In this document: positions 16,097 through 24,042 of the stretch, in pieces
Layout: each line of letters starts with the position of its first letter
Numbering within the stretch: the first letter of the stretch is position 1
NCBI RefSeq assembly: GCF_001375555.1
Contig: NZ_CTDZ01000009.1
Span: 1,295,758-1,359,757, forward strand
Direction: 5' to 3'
DNA length: 64,000 nt
Source of the DNA: Numidum massiliense
Lineage (GTDB): Bacteria > Bacillota > Bacilli > Thermoactinomycetales > Novibacillaceae
Notes under the pieces: generated by a model
Database searches by the model: none
Seen by the model: the letters and a program-made list of their open reading frames with translations, nothing else
What the model was told of the DNA's origin: nothing
Translations under genes and position numbers: made by a program

Positions 16097-16465
16097 ATGA
16101 CTCACCATTGTCAGCAAATGTTACCTTGTGAAGCGTGCGGTCTACTGTCGGGCTCCGATGGTCAGGCGACGACAGTTTGGCCAATGGTCAATATTATGCA
16201 GAGCGCTCATCAGTTCGCGATGGATCTAGCACAGATCAACCAAACGTTTACCGCGATCGCACAACGAAACGAGAAACTCGTGGCAATTTACCATTCACAT
16301 CCTACGGCGACGGCATACCCCTCCGAAAGAGACATTTTACATGCGAACTACCCGGAGGTGGTTTACGTCATTGTATCGCTGACTAAACAGCAACCGGTAC
16401 TCGGTTGTTTTCGCATTGCCCACGGACGTGTCCATCCGCAGCCCTTTCACATCACAGCCGAGTAG
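16097..16465 (+). CDS. JAMM/MPN+ metalloprotease (Mov34/PAD1 family, M67)
   Basis: The 122-residue protein has the complete JAMM zinc-protease signature. Glu12 lies in CEACGLLSG, and HSHP (66-69) is followed by SERD with Ser76 and Asp79. Such enzymes cleave isopeptide or ubiquitin-like C-terminal bonds; no ubiquitin-like or ThiS/MoaD gene is nearby, so the target is unknown. Homology seems to start before ATG 16097: the in-frame upstream codons read LPLIISGLVWRE, as expected for the family's first strand. A CTG at 16061, nine bases after GCGGGAGAT, could therefore be the true start. The gene follows the 66-residue gene and ends at a hairpin. Confidence 0.85.
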   Translation: MTHHCQQMLPCEACGLLSGSDGQATTVWPMVNIMQSAHQFAMDLAQINQTFTAIAQRNEKLVAIYHSHPTATAYPSERDILHANYPEVVYVIVSLTKQQPVLGCFRIAHGRVHPQPFHITAE

Positions 16466-16490
16466 GAAGGTACTACTCGGCTTCACGTTG
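16456..16490 (+). terminator. Hairpin at the end of the JAMM gene
   Basis: A perfect 10-bp stem AGCCGAGTAG/CTACTCGGCT with a 7-base loop overlaps the stop codon. The T-run is poor, so efficiency is uncertain. Confidence 0.55.
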
Positions 16491-16734
16491 TCCAACCTGA
16501 TGCCCGCATCAGAGTGTTACCCTAGATGCCATCATATCTCGTCGATTGATTGATGTCCGTCGCTCTGACAGGAGGATGGCGAGACTAATATATTGCACAA
16601 AGTGGTTTTTAGAGGCATTCGTGTGAAACGGCACCTTTTTCCCGAAATCTTCCGGGACCTAACGGCAAAGGATAGCATTGTACCGGATTACGACCTCAAT
16701 GTCATGAAGGTATTTTTTTGCTGTTTTTTGCATA
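16490..16734. other. Intergenic region with a possible short degraded frame
   Basis: No gene is established. From TTG 16593 a frame of about 50 codons (starting LHKVVFRGIRVKRHLFPEIF) runs after a GGAGG at 16571. It may be a gene remnant, but I recognise no family. Confidence 0.3.
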
Positions 16735-16759
16735 CATTATGTACAAAATGATCATAATG
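16735..16759. promoter_or_regulatory. Inverted repeat upstream of the toxin-antitoxin genes, candidate autoregulatory operator
   Basis: CATTATG (16735-16741) and CATAATG (16753-16759) are exact inverted copies 11 bases apart in an AT-rich promoter-like stretch. They end about 30 bases before the antitoxin start. Antitoxins of this kind usually repress their own promoter. Confidence 0.45.
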
Positions 16760-16790
16760 TGTTAAAGTGGAGGTGAAGGAGGGGTTGTTG

Positions 16791-17210
16791 ATGCAATCTG
16801 TGATCAGTGTTTCCGACGCACGTCGGGAATTCAGTAAGTTTCTAAACGGGGTCATTTATGAGCGGCCTCGTGCCATTCAACGGCATAACCGTGACACTGT
16901 TTTAGCGTTGTCTCACGCCCAAGCTTTAGCGTTGCTTTCCGGCTACCGCTTTAGCGTGGAGTATGAACAAGAAGACGACGGTACTTTCTCTGGCTCGTTA
17001 CGAGAGATCAGTGATATTGTGGCGAATGCAGCTTCTGTTGACGAGCTGAAGCTAGCTTTAGCTGAAGAGTTAGTTGAATACGCACAGGAGTACGAAAAAG
17101 ATTTCCTTCTGTACTTTAACTCCCCGAACCGGAAAGATCATTTTCCGTATGTGTACCATGTGTTGATGCATGAGGATGTTCAGGAAGTGGCGGGGTTGAT
17201 TGATGCCTAG
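16791..17210 (+). CDS. Antitoxin with Phd/YefM-like N-terminus and HicB-like region
   Basis: The 139-residue protein starts with VSDARREFSKFLNGV, like the DNA-binding Phd/YefM antitoxin domain. The middle, YRFSVEYEQEDDGTFSGSLR followed by NAASVDELKLALAEELVEYA, resembles the HicB-type RNase-H-like fold (degraded). It should bind and neutralise the small protein encoded just downstream and repress the operon. ATG 16791 follows AAGGAGGGG by the right distance. Its last codons overlap the start of the partner gene. The mixed Phd/HicB appearance is inferred from pattern only. Confidence 0.7.
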   Translation: MQSVISVSDARREFSKFLNGVIYERPRAIQRHNRDTVLALSHAQALALLSGYRFSVEYEQEDDGTFSGSLREISDIVANAASVDELKLALAEELVEYAQEYEKDFLLYFNSPNRKDHFPYVYHVLMHEDVQEVAGLIDA

Positions 17211-17418
17211 CTGGAAAGATTTGAAGCGTTTCTGTGATCGGGATGGCTGGGAATTATACAGGGATACCGATCACTATTTTTACCGCAAAATTACGGATGG
17301 ACACATCCGCCGGACGAAGGTTTCAAAAGGCACTGGAGAGATTCCACGGGGCTTGTGGAAACGAATCCTGAAGCAGCAATTACAAGTCACTGAAAACTAC
17401 TTCAACAAGAAAAAATAG
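17203..17418 (+). CDS. HicA-like mRNA interferase toxin
   Basis: This 71-residue basic protein resembles HicA toxins, dsRBD-fold RNases that cleave mRNA. It shows the family pattern WKDLKRFCDRDGWELYRDTD, then YRKI, then RRTKVSKGTGEIPRGLWKRI. The catalytic His of HicA (usually in GSHH) would correspond to His22-like DTDHYFY. ATG 17203 overlaps the antitoxin stop by eight bases, typical of a coupled module, though with antitoxin first; classical hicAB has the toxin first. Confidence 0.72.
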   Translation: MPSWKDLKRFCDRDGWELYRDTDHYFYRKITDGHIRRTKVSKGTGEIPRGLWKRILKQQLQVTENYFNKKK

Positions 17419-17720
17419 GTTCTTCGCTACTACGCATAAGACAACCCCCTACTATTACATCAATGATGGAAAAACAACGTTTGTTAGATCCTTGTGCCCC
17501 CTTACATAACCTTTCGTCTAATAGAATCGTTTAACGCGAGGTCATTGTTTAACTCCAATTAAAGAACGTGCGTTGCGTTTTTAGAAAGTCGCGAACAGGA
17601 TTGGCCGAGGAATAAAAGAGAAGGCATATATAACGAGGTATCGGAAAGAAATAAAAGTGGAAGTAGAGATAAGACAATTGCCACAAATAAACGTGTGCGA
17701 GCAAGACAGGGGGAGAAACT
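17419..17720. other. Intergenic, nothing recognised
   Basis: I see no gene, terminator or clear promoter in this roughly 300-base stretch. A GGGGGAG ribosome binding site for the next gene lies at its end. Confidence 0.5.
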
Positions 17721-18686
17721 GTGCTTGTCGATGTCGACGTGTCGCTTAGCGACATCCGTGCAGCGCACGAGCGCCTACAAGGTGTCGTGCATCAAACGCC
17801 GGTGATGACGTCTCGTACGTTAAATGAAATCGTCGGTTGTGACGTCTATTTGAAGTGTGAAAGTTTACAGCGAGCGGGTGCGTTTAAACTGCGGGGCGCA
17901 TATAATCTCATCTCGCAACTACCGCTAGATGTGCGCCGACGCGGTGTGGTCGCCTATTCGTCGGGCAATCATGCACAAGGGGTGGCACTCGCAGCGAAGT
18001 TACTTCACGTCCCCGCGGTGATTTTCATGCCGCAAGACGCACCCAAAGTAAAAGTCGCCGCGACAGAGGGGTACGGTGCTGAAGTCGTTTTTTACGATCG
18101 GCAACGCGAGGATCGGGAAGCGCTGGCCGCCGCCTTGGCTGAACGACGGGATATGACTCTCGTCCCGCCTTACGACCACCCGCACATTATTGCCGGGGCT
18201 GGGACGGCGGCACTTGAGCTGTGGGAGGAAGTTCCGCAGCTCGACGCGGTCATCGCGCCGATTGGCGGTGGCGGGCTCATCTCGGGGACAGCGATTGCAA
18301 CGCACGGTGTAAGCAAAGAGGCAACTGTTTTTGGTGCGGAGCCAGCTATGGCCGACGATACGGTGCAGTCGCTCGCTGCTGGGGAGCGGGTCAGCATTGC
18401 CCCGCCAAATACCGTTGCCGACGGCCTTCGCTCGCCGACGCCCGGCGCCATAACTTTTCCCTTCGTTCAGCGGTACGTGGCGCGCGTGTTTACGGTGACG
18501 GAGGAACAAATTTTAGATGCGTTGCGCTTCGCCTTGTTGCGGCTAAAGCTCGTTATCGAACCGTCGGCTGCCGTACCGCTGGCGGCGCTACTCGCCGGCT
18601 ACGTGCCGTCGTCACTAGAACGCGTCGGCGTCATCGTTAGCGGGGGAAATGTCGAACCAGAATTGCTCAAGCGGTTGTGGGACTAA
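17721..18686 (+). CDS. Threonine/serine dehydratase family (PLP fold-type II)
   Basis: This 321-residue enzyme should deaminate threonine or serine (or a hydroxyaspartate), or racemise serine. The PLP lysine is Lys56 in GAFKLRGA; the family usually has SFK, so Ala replaces the Ser before Phe. SSGNHAQGVAL (80-90) and the phosphate-binding loop GGGGLISG (182-189) are intact, and the C-terminus has VSGGNVE. It lacks the ACT regulatory domain of biosynthetic IlvA, so it is a short catabolic-type enzyme. GTG 17721 has GGGGGAG five bases upstream. It stands alone and ends at a strong terminator. Confidence 0.88.
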   Translation: MLVDVDVSLSDIRAAHERLQGVVHQTPVMTSRTLNEIVGCDVYLKCESLQRAGAFKLRGAYNLISQLPLDVRRRGVVAYSSGNHAQGVALAAKLLHVPAVIFMPQDAPKVKVAATEGYGAEVVFYDRQREDREALAAALAERRDMTLVPPYDHPHIIAGAGTAALELWEEVPQLDAVIAPIGGGGLISGTAIATHGVSKEATVFGAEPAMADDTVQSLAAGERVSIAPPNTVADGLRSPTPGAITFPFVQRYVARVFTVTEEQILDALRFALLRLKLVIEPSAAVPLAALLAGYVPSSLERVGVIVSGGNVEPELLKRLWD

Positions 18687-18822
18687 ATGTGTCGGTGCCG
18701 AACGTCGAAACGTTGAAAACACCGAGCGAGAAGACGCTACCGACTCTTACTACCGCAACGGTCTTCGTACGGAGCTGTGTGGCCGCATCGCGATGTTCGA
18801 CGTTCACTATATTGCCACTTAT

Positions 18823-18848
18823 GCTGTGACTTATGTCACAGCTTTTTT
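18823..18848 (+). terminator. Rho-independent terminator after the dehydratase gene
   Basis: GCTGTGAC and GTCACAGC form a perfect 8-bp stem with a TTAT loop and six T residues. Confidence 0.85.
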
Positions 18849-18851
18849 CAT

Positions 18852-18890
18852 TAGAACATCCTAGATTTATATATATAGTAACTTGTTCTA
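18852..18890. promoter_or_regulatory. Promoter region of the flavohaemoprotein gene with a spaced inverted repeat
   Basis: TAGAACA (18852-18858) and TGTTCTA (18884-18890) flank an AT-rich core. This could be a binding site for a nitric-oxide or redox regulator, but I cannot assign one. Confidence 0.3.
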
Positions 18891-18915
18891 CCATAAGAAA
18901 AAGGTGGTCTTAGTT

Positions 18916-20148
18916 ATGTTAAGTGCACGTACGATTGAGATCGTGAAAGCGACAGCACCAGTTTTAGAAGAACGCGGTAAGGAGATTACGACCTGCTTTT
19001 ACAAGTTAATGTTCGCGAATCATCCGGAATTGCTAAATATTTTTAACCATACAAACCAAAAACTTGGTCGACAACAGACAGCACTTGCTAACGCTGTGTT
19101 TGCAGCGGCGGCCAACATCGACCAGCTAGAAGCGATCCTGCCGGTAGTTAAACAAGTCGGACATAAGCACCGCAGCCTTGGCGTGCTTCCAGAGCATTAC
19201 CCGATAGTTGGAAAACATTTACTGTTGGCGATGGAAGAAGTATTAGGCGGGGCGGCGTCAGACGAAGTGATCGCCGCGTGGACGGAGGCGTACGACGTCA
19301 TTGCGGGGGCGTTTATCGAGGTGGAGCGCGACATGTACCGTCAAGCAGCTGAGCAAAGTGGCGGTTGGGCCGACTTCAGACTGTTTGTCGTCGAGAAAAA
19401 GGTTCCAGAAAGCGACGTCATTACCTCCTTCTATTTAAAACCGAAAGATGGCAAAGCGATCGCACACTACGAGCCAGGCCAATACATTAGCGTAAAGTTA
19501 AACATCGAAGGCGAGAAGTATACGCACATTCGTCAATACAGCCTCTCCGCCGCACCGGGACACGACTATTACCGTATAAGCGTCAAACGGGAAGACGGGG
19601 GCGATGTCGCCGACGGGGTTGTCTCTAACTATTTACACGAACAGGTGCAAGAAGGTGACGAACTACTTCTCAGTGCACCTGCAGGCGACTTTGTCCTCGA
19701 CCTCGAAAGTGAACGTCCACTTGTCCTCTTAAGCGGTGGGGTGGGATTGACGCCGCTCGTCAGTATGTTGCATACAGTCGTGGCACGACAACCTGAGCGT
19801 CCGGTCACATTCGTCCATGCCGCGTTAAACGGAGACGTGCACGCCTTGCACGAGGAAGTATCCCAGCTTGCAGCAGCGCACGACAACGTCAGCTACTACG
19901 TCTGTTACGAAAAGCCGACGGCATCTGACCGGGAAGCACAAAATTACGACAAAGAAGGGTTCGTCGATCTCCCGTGGCTACAGTCGATTATACGTGATAA
20001 CGAAGCAGACTTTTACTTTTGTGGACCGGTGCCGTTTATGCAGGCGATGAACAGTGCGCTCAAAGCGTGGGGTGTGCCCGAAGAACGCCGCCGCTTTGAA
20101 TTTTTCGGCCCAGCGGACGACTTGGAAAAAGAACGTGTAACGGCTTAA
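18916..20148 (+). CDS. hmp: Flavohaemoprotein, nitric oxide dioxygenase
   Basis: The 410-residue protein converts nitric oxide to nitrate with O2 and NAD(P)H, protecting against nitrosative stress. The globin domain (1-140) has the distal Tyr29 (TCFYKLMF) and proximal His85 in GHKHRS. The FAD domain carries RQYSLS, and the NAD domain has LLSGGVGLTPLVSML and FYFCGPVPFM. Length matches Bacillus Hmp (about 400). ATG 18916 is preferred because AAAAGGTGG precedes it; an ATG at 18883 has no ribosome binding site. The gene is monocistronic between two terminators. Confidence 0.96.
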   Translation: MLSARTIEIVKATAPVLEERGKEITTCFYKLMFANHPELLNIFNHTNQKLGRQQTALANAVFAAAANIDQLEAILPVVKQVGHKHRSLGVLPEHYPIVGKHLLLAMEEVLGGAASDEVIAAWTEAYDVIAGAFIEVERDMYRQAAEQSGGWADFRLFVVEKKVPESDVITSFYLKPKDGKAIAHYEPGQYISVKLNIEGEKYTHIRQYSLSAAPGHDYYRISVKREDGGDVADGVVSNYLHEQVQEGDELLLSAPAGDFVLDLESERPLVLLSGGVGLTPLVSMLHTVVARQPERPVTFVHAALNGDVHALHEEVSQLAAAHDNVSYYVCYEKPTASDREAQNYDKEGFVDLPWLQSIIRDNEADFYFCGPVPFMQAMNSALKAWGVPEERRRFEFFGPADDLEKERVTA

Positions 20149-20189
20149 AAGTTTGAAAAAGTATAACTTATGGCGTAAAAAAAGCACAG

Positions 20190-20226
20190 GCTGTCGCACT
20201 ATTTAGCGGCAGCTTGTTATTATTTT
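20190..20226 (+). terminator. Probable terminator after hmp
   Basis: GCTGTCGC (20190-20197) pairs with GCGGCAGC (20206-20213) with one wobble, followed by a T-rich tail. Confidence 0.65.
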
Positions 20227-20411
20227 CTGGCTCAGATATTTTCCACGGGTACATCACGGGAACATATCGGGGGAAGCGACGTATACGTTTGTCGTCAAGG
20301 TGAAGTGAATAGGGTCTTGTACTTAAAAGAGGTAAAGGTAAGACGATCCGATTTGTCAAGTCTGTTAAAGTCGCCGATCAGTTGATATGATGAAGGTGAG
20401 GTGGATGCAAC

Positions 20412-21128
20412 ATGAACCGTGATCACTTTCGCGAACTGACGATAACGACCCTACAGTCCGGCACTGTGAATATCCCGCATGGCTTGTTAAAGTTTTATAA
20501 AAAACTGCAGTTGTCCGACGTAGAAGCAATGCTACTCATTCACATCTTTTCTTTTCAAGCGAACGAAGGAAAAAGCTTTCCTACTATACACGAGTTACAA
20601 GAGCGTATGACTGTTCCCGAACACGAGTTAGTCCAGTCTTTGCAACAACTCGTTAGCAAACGTTACATAGGGATCGTCAATGACACCGACGCACAAGGGC
20701 TGCGCACAGAGCGGTACGACTTACAACCGCTGTATGAAAAATTAGCGGATTGTTATACCGCAGAAGGGAGTAAACAGCTCGCAGAGGCGCAAGAAGCGCG
20801 CGAAACGGGAATATTGACGACATTCGAGGCGGAGTTTGGCCGCCCCTTATCCCCAATGGAATGTGAGACGTTAGTTAAATGGTTAGACGAAGACGGGCTG
20901 CCCGACGAGTTGATTTTGGCTGCTTTAAAAGAAGCGGTCTTTGCTGGAAAATTAAACTTTCGTTACATTGACCGCATTTTGCTAGAGTGGAAGCGGAACC
21001 GCGTGCACACCGTCGAACAGGCGCAACAGTACGCCCGCAATTTCCGCAAAAAAGGGGCGATCTACCAAGGCGTTACGCCGCGGCGAGAAACGGACGATTT
21101 TCCGTTTTACAATTGGGTGAAATCATAA
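20412..21128 (+). CDS. dnaD: DnaD replication-initiation protein
   Basis: The 238-residue protein is a primosome component that helps load the replicative helicase in Firmicutes. It has an N-terminal winged-helix domain (about 1-100, with LSDVEAMLLIHIFSF and FPTIHELQERM) and a C-terminal DDBH2 domain containing FRYIDRILLEWKRN, the conserved DNA-binding signature. ATG 20412 follows GGTGAGGTGG. In Bacillus dnaD is usually followed by nth; here it is followed by a spore-glycan gene, so synteny is broken. Confidence 0.92.
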   Translation: MNRDHFRELTITTLQSGTVNIPHGLLKFYKKLQLSDVEAMLLIHIFSFQANEGKSFPTIHELQERMTVPEHELVQSLQQLVSKRYIGIVNDTDAQGLRTERYDLQPLYEKLADCYTAEGSKQLAEAQEARETGILTTFEAEFGRPLSPMECETLVKWLDEDGLPDELILAALKEAVFAGKLNFRYIDRILLEWKRNRVHTVEQAQQYARNFRKKGAIYQGVTPRRETDDFPFYNWVKS

Positions 21129-21188
21129 AAACTACCTCTCCTGAGGCGATAATAGCCAGCTGTACCCGTGACCAAACTTAAATCAGGC

Positions 21189-21196
21189 CATACAAT
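21189..21196 (+). promoter_or_regulatory. Sigma-E-like -10 element for the YheC/D-GT4 fusion gene
   Basis: CATACAAT matches the sigma-E -10 consensus exactly and lies 73 bases before the start; no good -35 is seen. Early mother-cell expression is a weak inference. Confidence 0.3.
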
Positions 21197-21268
21197 TATA
21201 TGAGAGTACCTAGCGTAGTAACCTCTCTGGTCTAGTATCTAACTCACGGGTCATTCAGGAGTGGTTCT

Positions 21269-23875
21269 ATGAAGCAAAATGTCGGCATTTTACTTAGTGC
21301 AACGAACTTAAAGGCGTGTTTAGCGGGCAAAAAAACGTACGAAGTTCTCGCACTGTATGAAAAATACGCACAGGAACACGCGATGCACCCCGTCTTTTTC
21401 TCCTTGTACGATATAGATTTTGATCGTTTGCTCGTGAACGTCGCCTCGCGCCGCGGCTACCATTACGTCCGCCACACCGTGCCGCTCCCGTCAGTCATAC
21501 ACAACCGCACCCGTTTAAGCCCGCGGTATGACGGGCTACTCAAGCGGCTGCTCGCCGTCCCACAAACCGACGTATTTAACGGTAGCAATTACTTTAACAA
21601 GTGGCACGTCTATCGCACGCTATGCACCAGTCGGGAATTGTGTCCGCACCTGCCGCAAACGTCTCGTCTGACTCCCGAAAACGTCGAACGGATGCTGAAG
21701 GAATATGCGGCAGTTTATGTGAAGCCGTTCGCCAAAAGTTTAGGGCAAGGGATCGTTAAATGTATGCTGCTTAACGATGAGAACGTGCAACTCAGTTGGC
21801 AAAAAAGCGGTGCCATTCACGAGCGAGTCCTCCCGCAAGAAGACGTCCTCGCGCTTTTACAAAAAAAGTGTGGCAGCCGCTACGTCATACAACGCGCAGT
21901 CCCGCTCATTCAGCTTGCGGAGCGGCCGGTCGATTTTCGCGTGTCCGTACAAAAAGGGGTTGACGGCAAATGGGGCTTATCAGGTATAGTCGCCCGGCGC
22001 GGCATCGCGCAAGCGATCGTGACGAATGTCGCCGCCGGCGGCACGTGTTGTCGTGCACTTCCGGTACTCGAACAGCTTTTCCCGAAGCGGGCGGTGGGAA
22101 TTTATGAACAAATGGGGCAGCTCGGCATCCGCATCGCGACCCACTTAGCGCAAGGTGATCGGCGCTGTGCCGATCTCGGGTTGGATCTCGCTGTCGACGA
22201 GAAAGGACACATTTGGTTTCTCGAAGTGAACGGGCGCGATTTGCGCATTACGTTCCGGCACGCCGCGGAGTGGGAGATGTGGCATAACACGTTTCGCCGT
22301 CCACTGGCGTACGCGTCGTTTTTATTGCAGCAGCAGCTGCAAACCCGGGCAGGCGCCGCGCGGGCAGCGAGCAGCAAATCCACGGTTATAGGCGAGTTGA
22401 GCGGCGGTGATGGGCCATGCACGAGTGGCCAGGCCGCAGCGGCAAGCGACGAGCAACGCATGAGCGACGAGTGGCAGACGAGTAAAGAGCAACGTAACGG
22501 TGACGAAAAGCGCATCAGTGTAGAGCGACGTACGAGTGACGAAAAGCACACCGACGAAGAGCGATGTACAGGTGATAAGAGGCGCTCCAATGTAGAGCGA
22601 CGTATCGGGGGCGAACGACGTGCCCGTGATGTCGGTGAGGAGATGGCGGTCACTATTTTAACTCCCGGTGCCTTTCCTGTCCCTGCGGGCCGCGGGGGAT
22701 CGGTGGAGACTGTCGCCACCCGGCTAGCCGAACAACTATTTGCGCGCGGCATCCATGTACAAACGGTTGGAACGTCCGATGTTCCTGGGCACGAAGGCGG
22801 TGCCGCACACGAGGACGACTCTGCGCACGAGGACGGTACCGCGAACGGGTCTCCGATCGGCTTAATCCGTGTGCCCCGGAAAGCGAACTATTTGCTGCAC
22901 GCCATTGGCCAAATGCGCCGTTTTCCGACATCGATTGTGCAAGTGGAAAATAGGCCGAAATACGTTCCCGCGTTACGGCGAGCGTTTCCTCACGCCCGCA
23001 TCATTCTTTCGCTGCACTCACTGACGTATTGCCGTCCGGCGGTGCTTTCGCCACGCCAGCTACAGCGCATTTTTGCCGCCTGTGATCGCGTCGTTGCTAA
23101 CAGCCGCTTTTTACAACGAGAACTGCAAAAATTAGCACCCCGCTACGAACGAATCGTCACCCACATCCATTTGGGGGTCGCGCAGGACACGTTCAGACCC
23201 ATCGACGAGACGCAGACCGAGCGGCAAGCCGAACGGCGACGTTTGCGGAAGACGCTTTCGCTCGCGAACGAACCGACAGTCCTGTTCGTCGGGCGCCTCA
23301 TCCCGCAAAAAGGTGTCCACCGTCTCATCGCCGCCATGGAACGCGTTCTTGTGCAAGTGCCCAACGTCATGTTAGTCGTCGTCGGCGGGAGCTTTTACGG
23401 TAGAAATACAGTAACGCCTTACGTGCACAAGCTAAAGCAGATGGCCGAGAAGCTAAACGGACGCATTCGCTGGGTGCCGTTCGTCTCCGCAGAGGACATT
23501 CATCACTATTATACGGTCGCCGACGTCGTCGTGACACCGTCGCTCGGCAGTGAAGCGTTCGGCCTTGTGAACGTCGAAGCGATGGCCAGCGGTTTACCGG
23601 TCATCACTTACGACCGCGGGGGCATTAGCGAAGTCGTCGTACACGGAGAGTCTGGTTATGTACTCCCCGCCAGGTCGTCGGTCGGCCAGTTGGCGGAGCG
23701 GATCGCGGCACTGCTAACCGATGGCACGTTGCGGAAACGGCTCGGGATGGCAGGGCGTCAGCGCACCCTAGACATGTTTACTTGGGAACGTGTCGCTGCC
23801 GATTACGAACAATTGTACCGAGATGTCCTCCAGCACGCGGCCGATCGGAAGTGTGCCTCCGCTAGTATTAGTTAA
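21269..23875 (+). CDS. Fusion protein: YheC/YheD ATP-grasp domain plus GT4 glycosyltransferase
   Basis: At 868 residues this is about the sum of two families. Residues 1-360 look like YheC/YheD spore-coat-associated ATP-grasp proteins (GSNYFNKWHVY, VYVKPFAKSLGQGI, VDFRVSVQK, DLGLDLAVDEKGHIWFLEVN). A low-complexity linker (about 375-455) of degenerate Ser-Asp-Glu-Arg units follows. The C-terminus (about 456-868) is a CotSA-like GT4 glycosyltransferase with PAGRGGSVE, VLFVGRLIPQKGVHRLI and the donor-binding SLGSEAFGLVNVEAMASGLP. ATG 21269 follows AGGAGTGG. It could ligate an amino acid or peptide and add a sugar to the same coat polymer. The frame is intact throughout, so fusion rather than a missed stop is likely. 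Confidence 0.85.
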   Translation: MKQNVGILLSATNLKACLAGKKTYEVLALYEKYAQEHAMHPVFFSLYDIDFDRLLVNVASRRGYHYVRHTVPLPSVIHNRTRLSPRYDGLLKRLLAVPQTDVFNGSNYFNKWHVYRTLCTSRELCPHLPQTSRLTPENVERMLKEYAAVYVKPFAKSLGQGIVKCMLLNDENVQLSWQKSGAIHERVLPQEDVLALLQKKCGSRYVIQRAVPLIQLAERPVDFRVSVQKGVDGKWGLSGIVARRGIAQAIVTNVAAGGTCCRALPVLEQLFPKRAVGIYEQMGQLGIRIATHLAQGDRRCADLGLDLAVDEKGHIWFLEVNGRDLRITFRHAAEWEMWHNTFRRPLAYASFLLQQQLQTRAGAARAASSKSTVIGELSGGDGPCTSGQAAAASDEQRMSDEWQTSKEQRNGDEKRISVERRTSDEKHTDEERCTGDKRRSNVERRIGGERRARDVGEEMAVTILTPGAFPVPAGRGGSVETVATRLAEQLFARGIHVQTVGTSDVPGHEGGAAHEDDSAHEDGTANGSPIGLIRVPRKANYLLHAIGQMRRFPTSIVQVENRPKYVPALRRAFPHARIILSLHSLTYCRPAVLSPRQLQRIFAACDRVVANSRFLQRELQKLAPRYERIVTHIHLGVAQDTFRPIDETQTERQAERRRLRKTLSLANEPTVLFVGRLIPQKGVHRLIAAMERVLVQVPNVMLVVVGGSFYGRNTVTPYVHKLKQMAEKLNGRIRWVPFVSAEDIHHYYTVADVVVTPSLGSEAFGLVNVEAMASGLPVITYDRGGISEVVVHGESGYVLPARSSVGQLAERIAALLTDGTLRKRLGMAGRQRTLDMFTWERVAADYEQLYRDVLQHAADRKCASASIS

Positions 23876-23887
23876 AAAAATGAGATA

Positions 23888-23987
23888 ACTGCCTACAGGT
23901 AACTGGTGTTCACACACAATCTTTAAACGACACGTCTAAACGACACGTCGTCACGTTGTGAACACTTACCGGTAGGCAGTTTTTTTG
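23888..23987 (+). terminator. Long hairpin terminator with internal direct repeats
   Basis: ACTGCCTAC (23888-23896) pairs with GTAGGCAGT (23972-23980), and inner arms GTGTTCAC/GTGAACAC extend the stem. Eight T residues follow. The apical part contains AAACGACACGTC twice in tandem. Confidence 0.85.
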
Positions 23988-24001
23988 TGTGCAAAAAAGG
24001 C

Positions 24002-24033
24002 AAAAAAATAAAAGCTGTTAGCGGTCAACAGCT
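24002..24033 (-). terminator. Rho-independent terminator of the first MurF-like gene
   Basis: On the minus strand AGCTGTT and AACAGCT (24033-24027 and 24019-24013) form a stem followed by TTTTATTTTTTT. It lies 10 bases after the stop. Confidence 0.8.
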
Positions 24034-24042
24034 CATTTGTAT

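Noticed and set aside
22102-22752. Long minus-strand frame opposite the linker of the YheC/D-GT4 fusion
   Set aside because: It is a shadow of the charged repetitive linker; it has no ribosome binding site and no recognisable domain.
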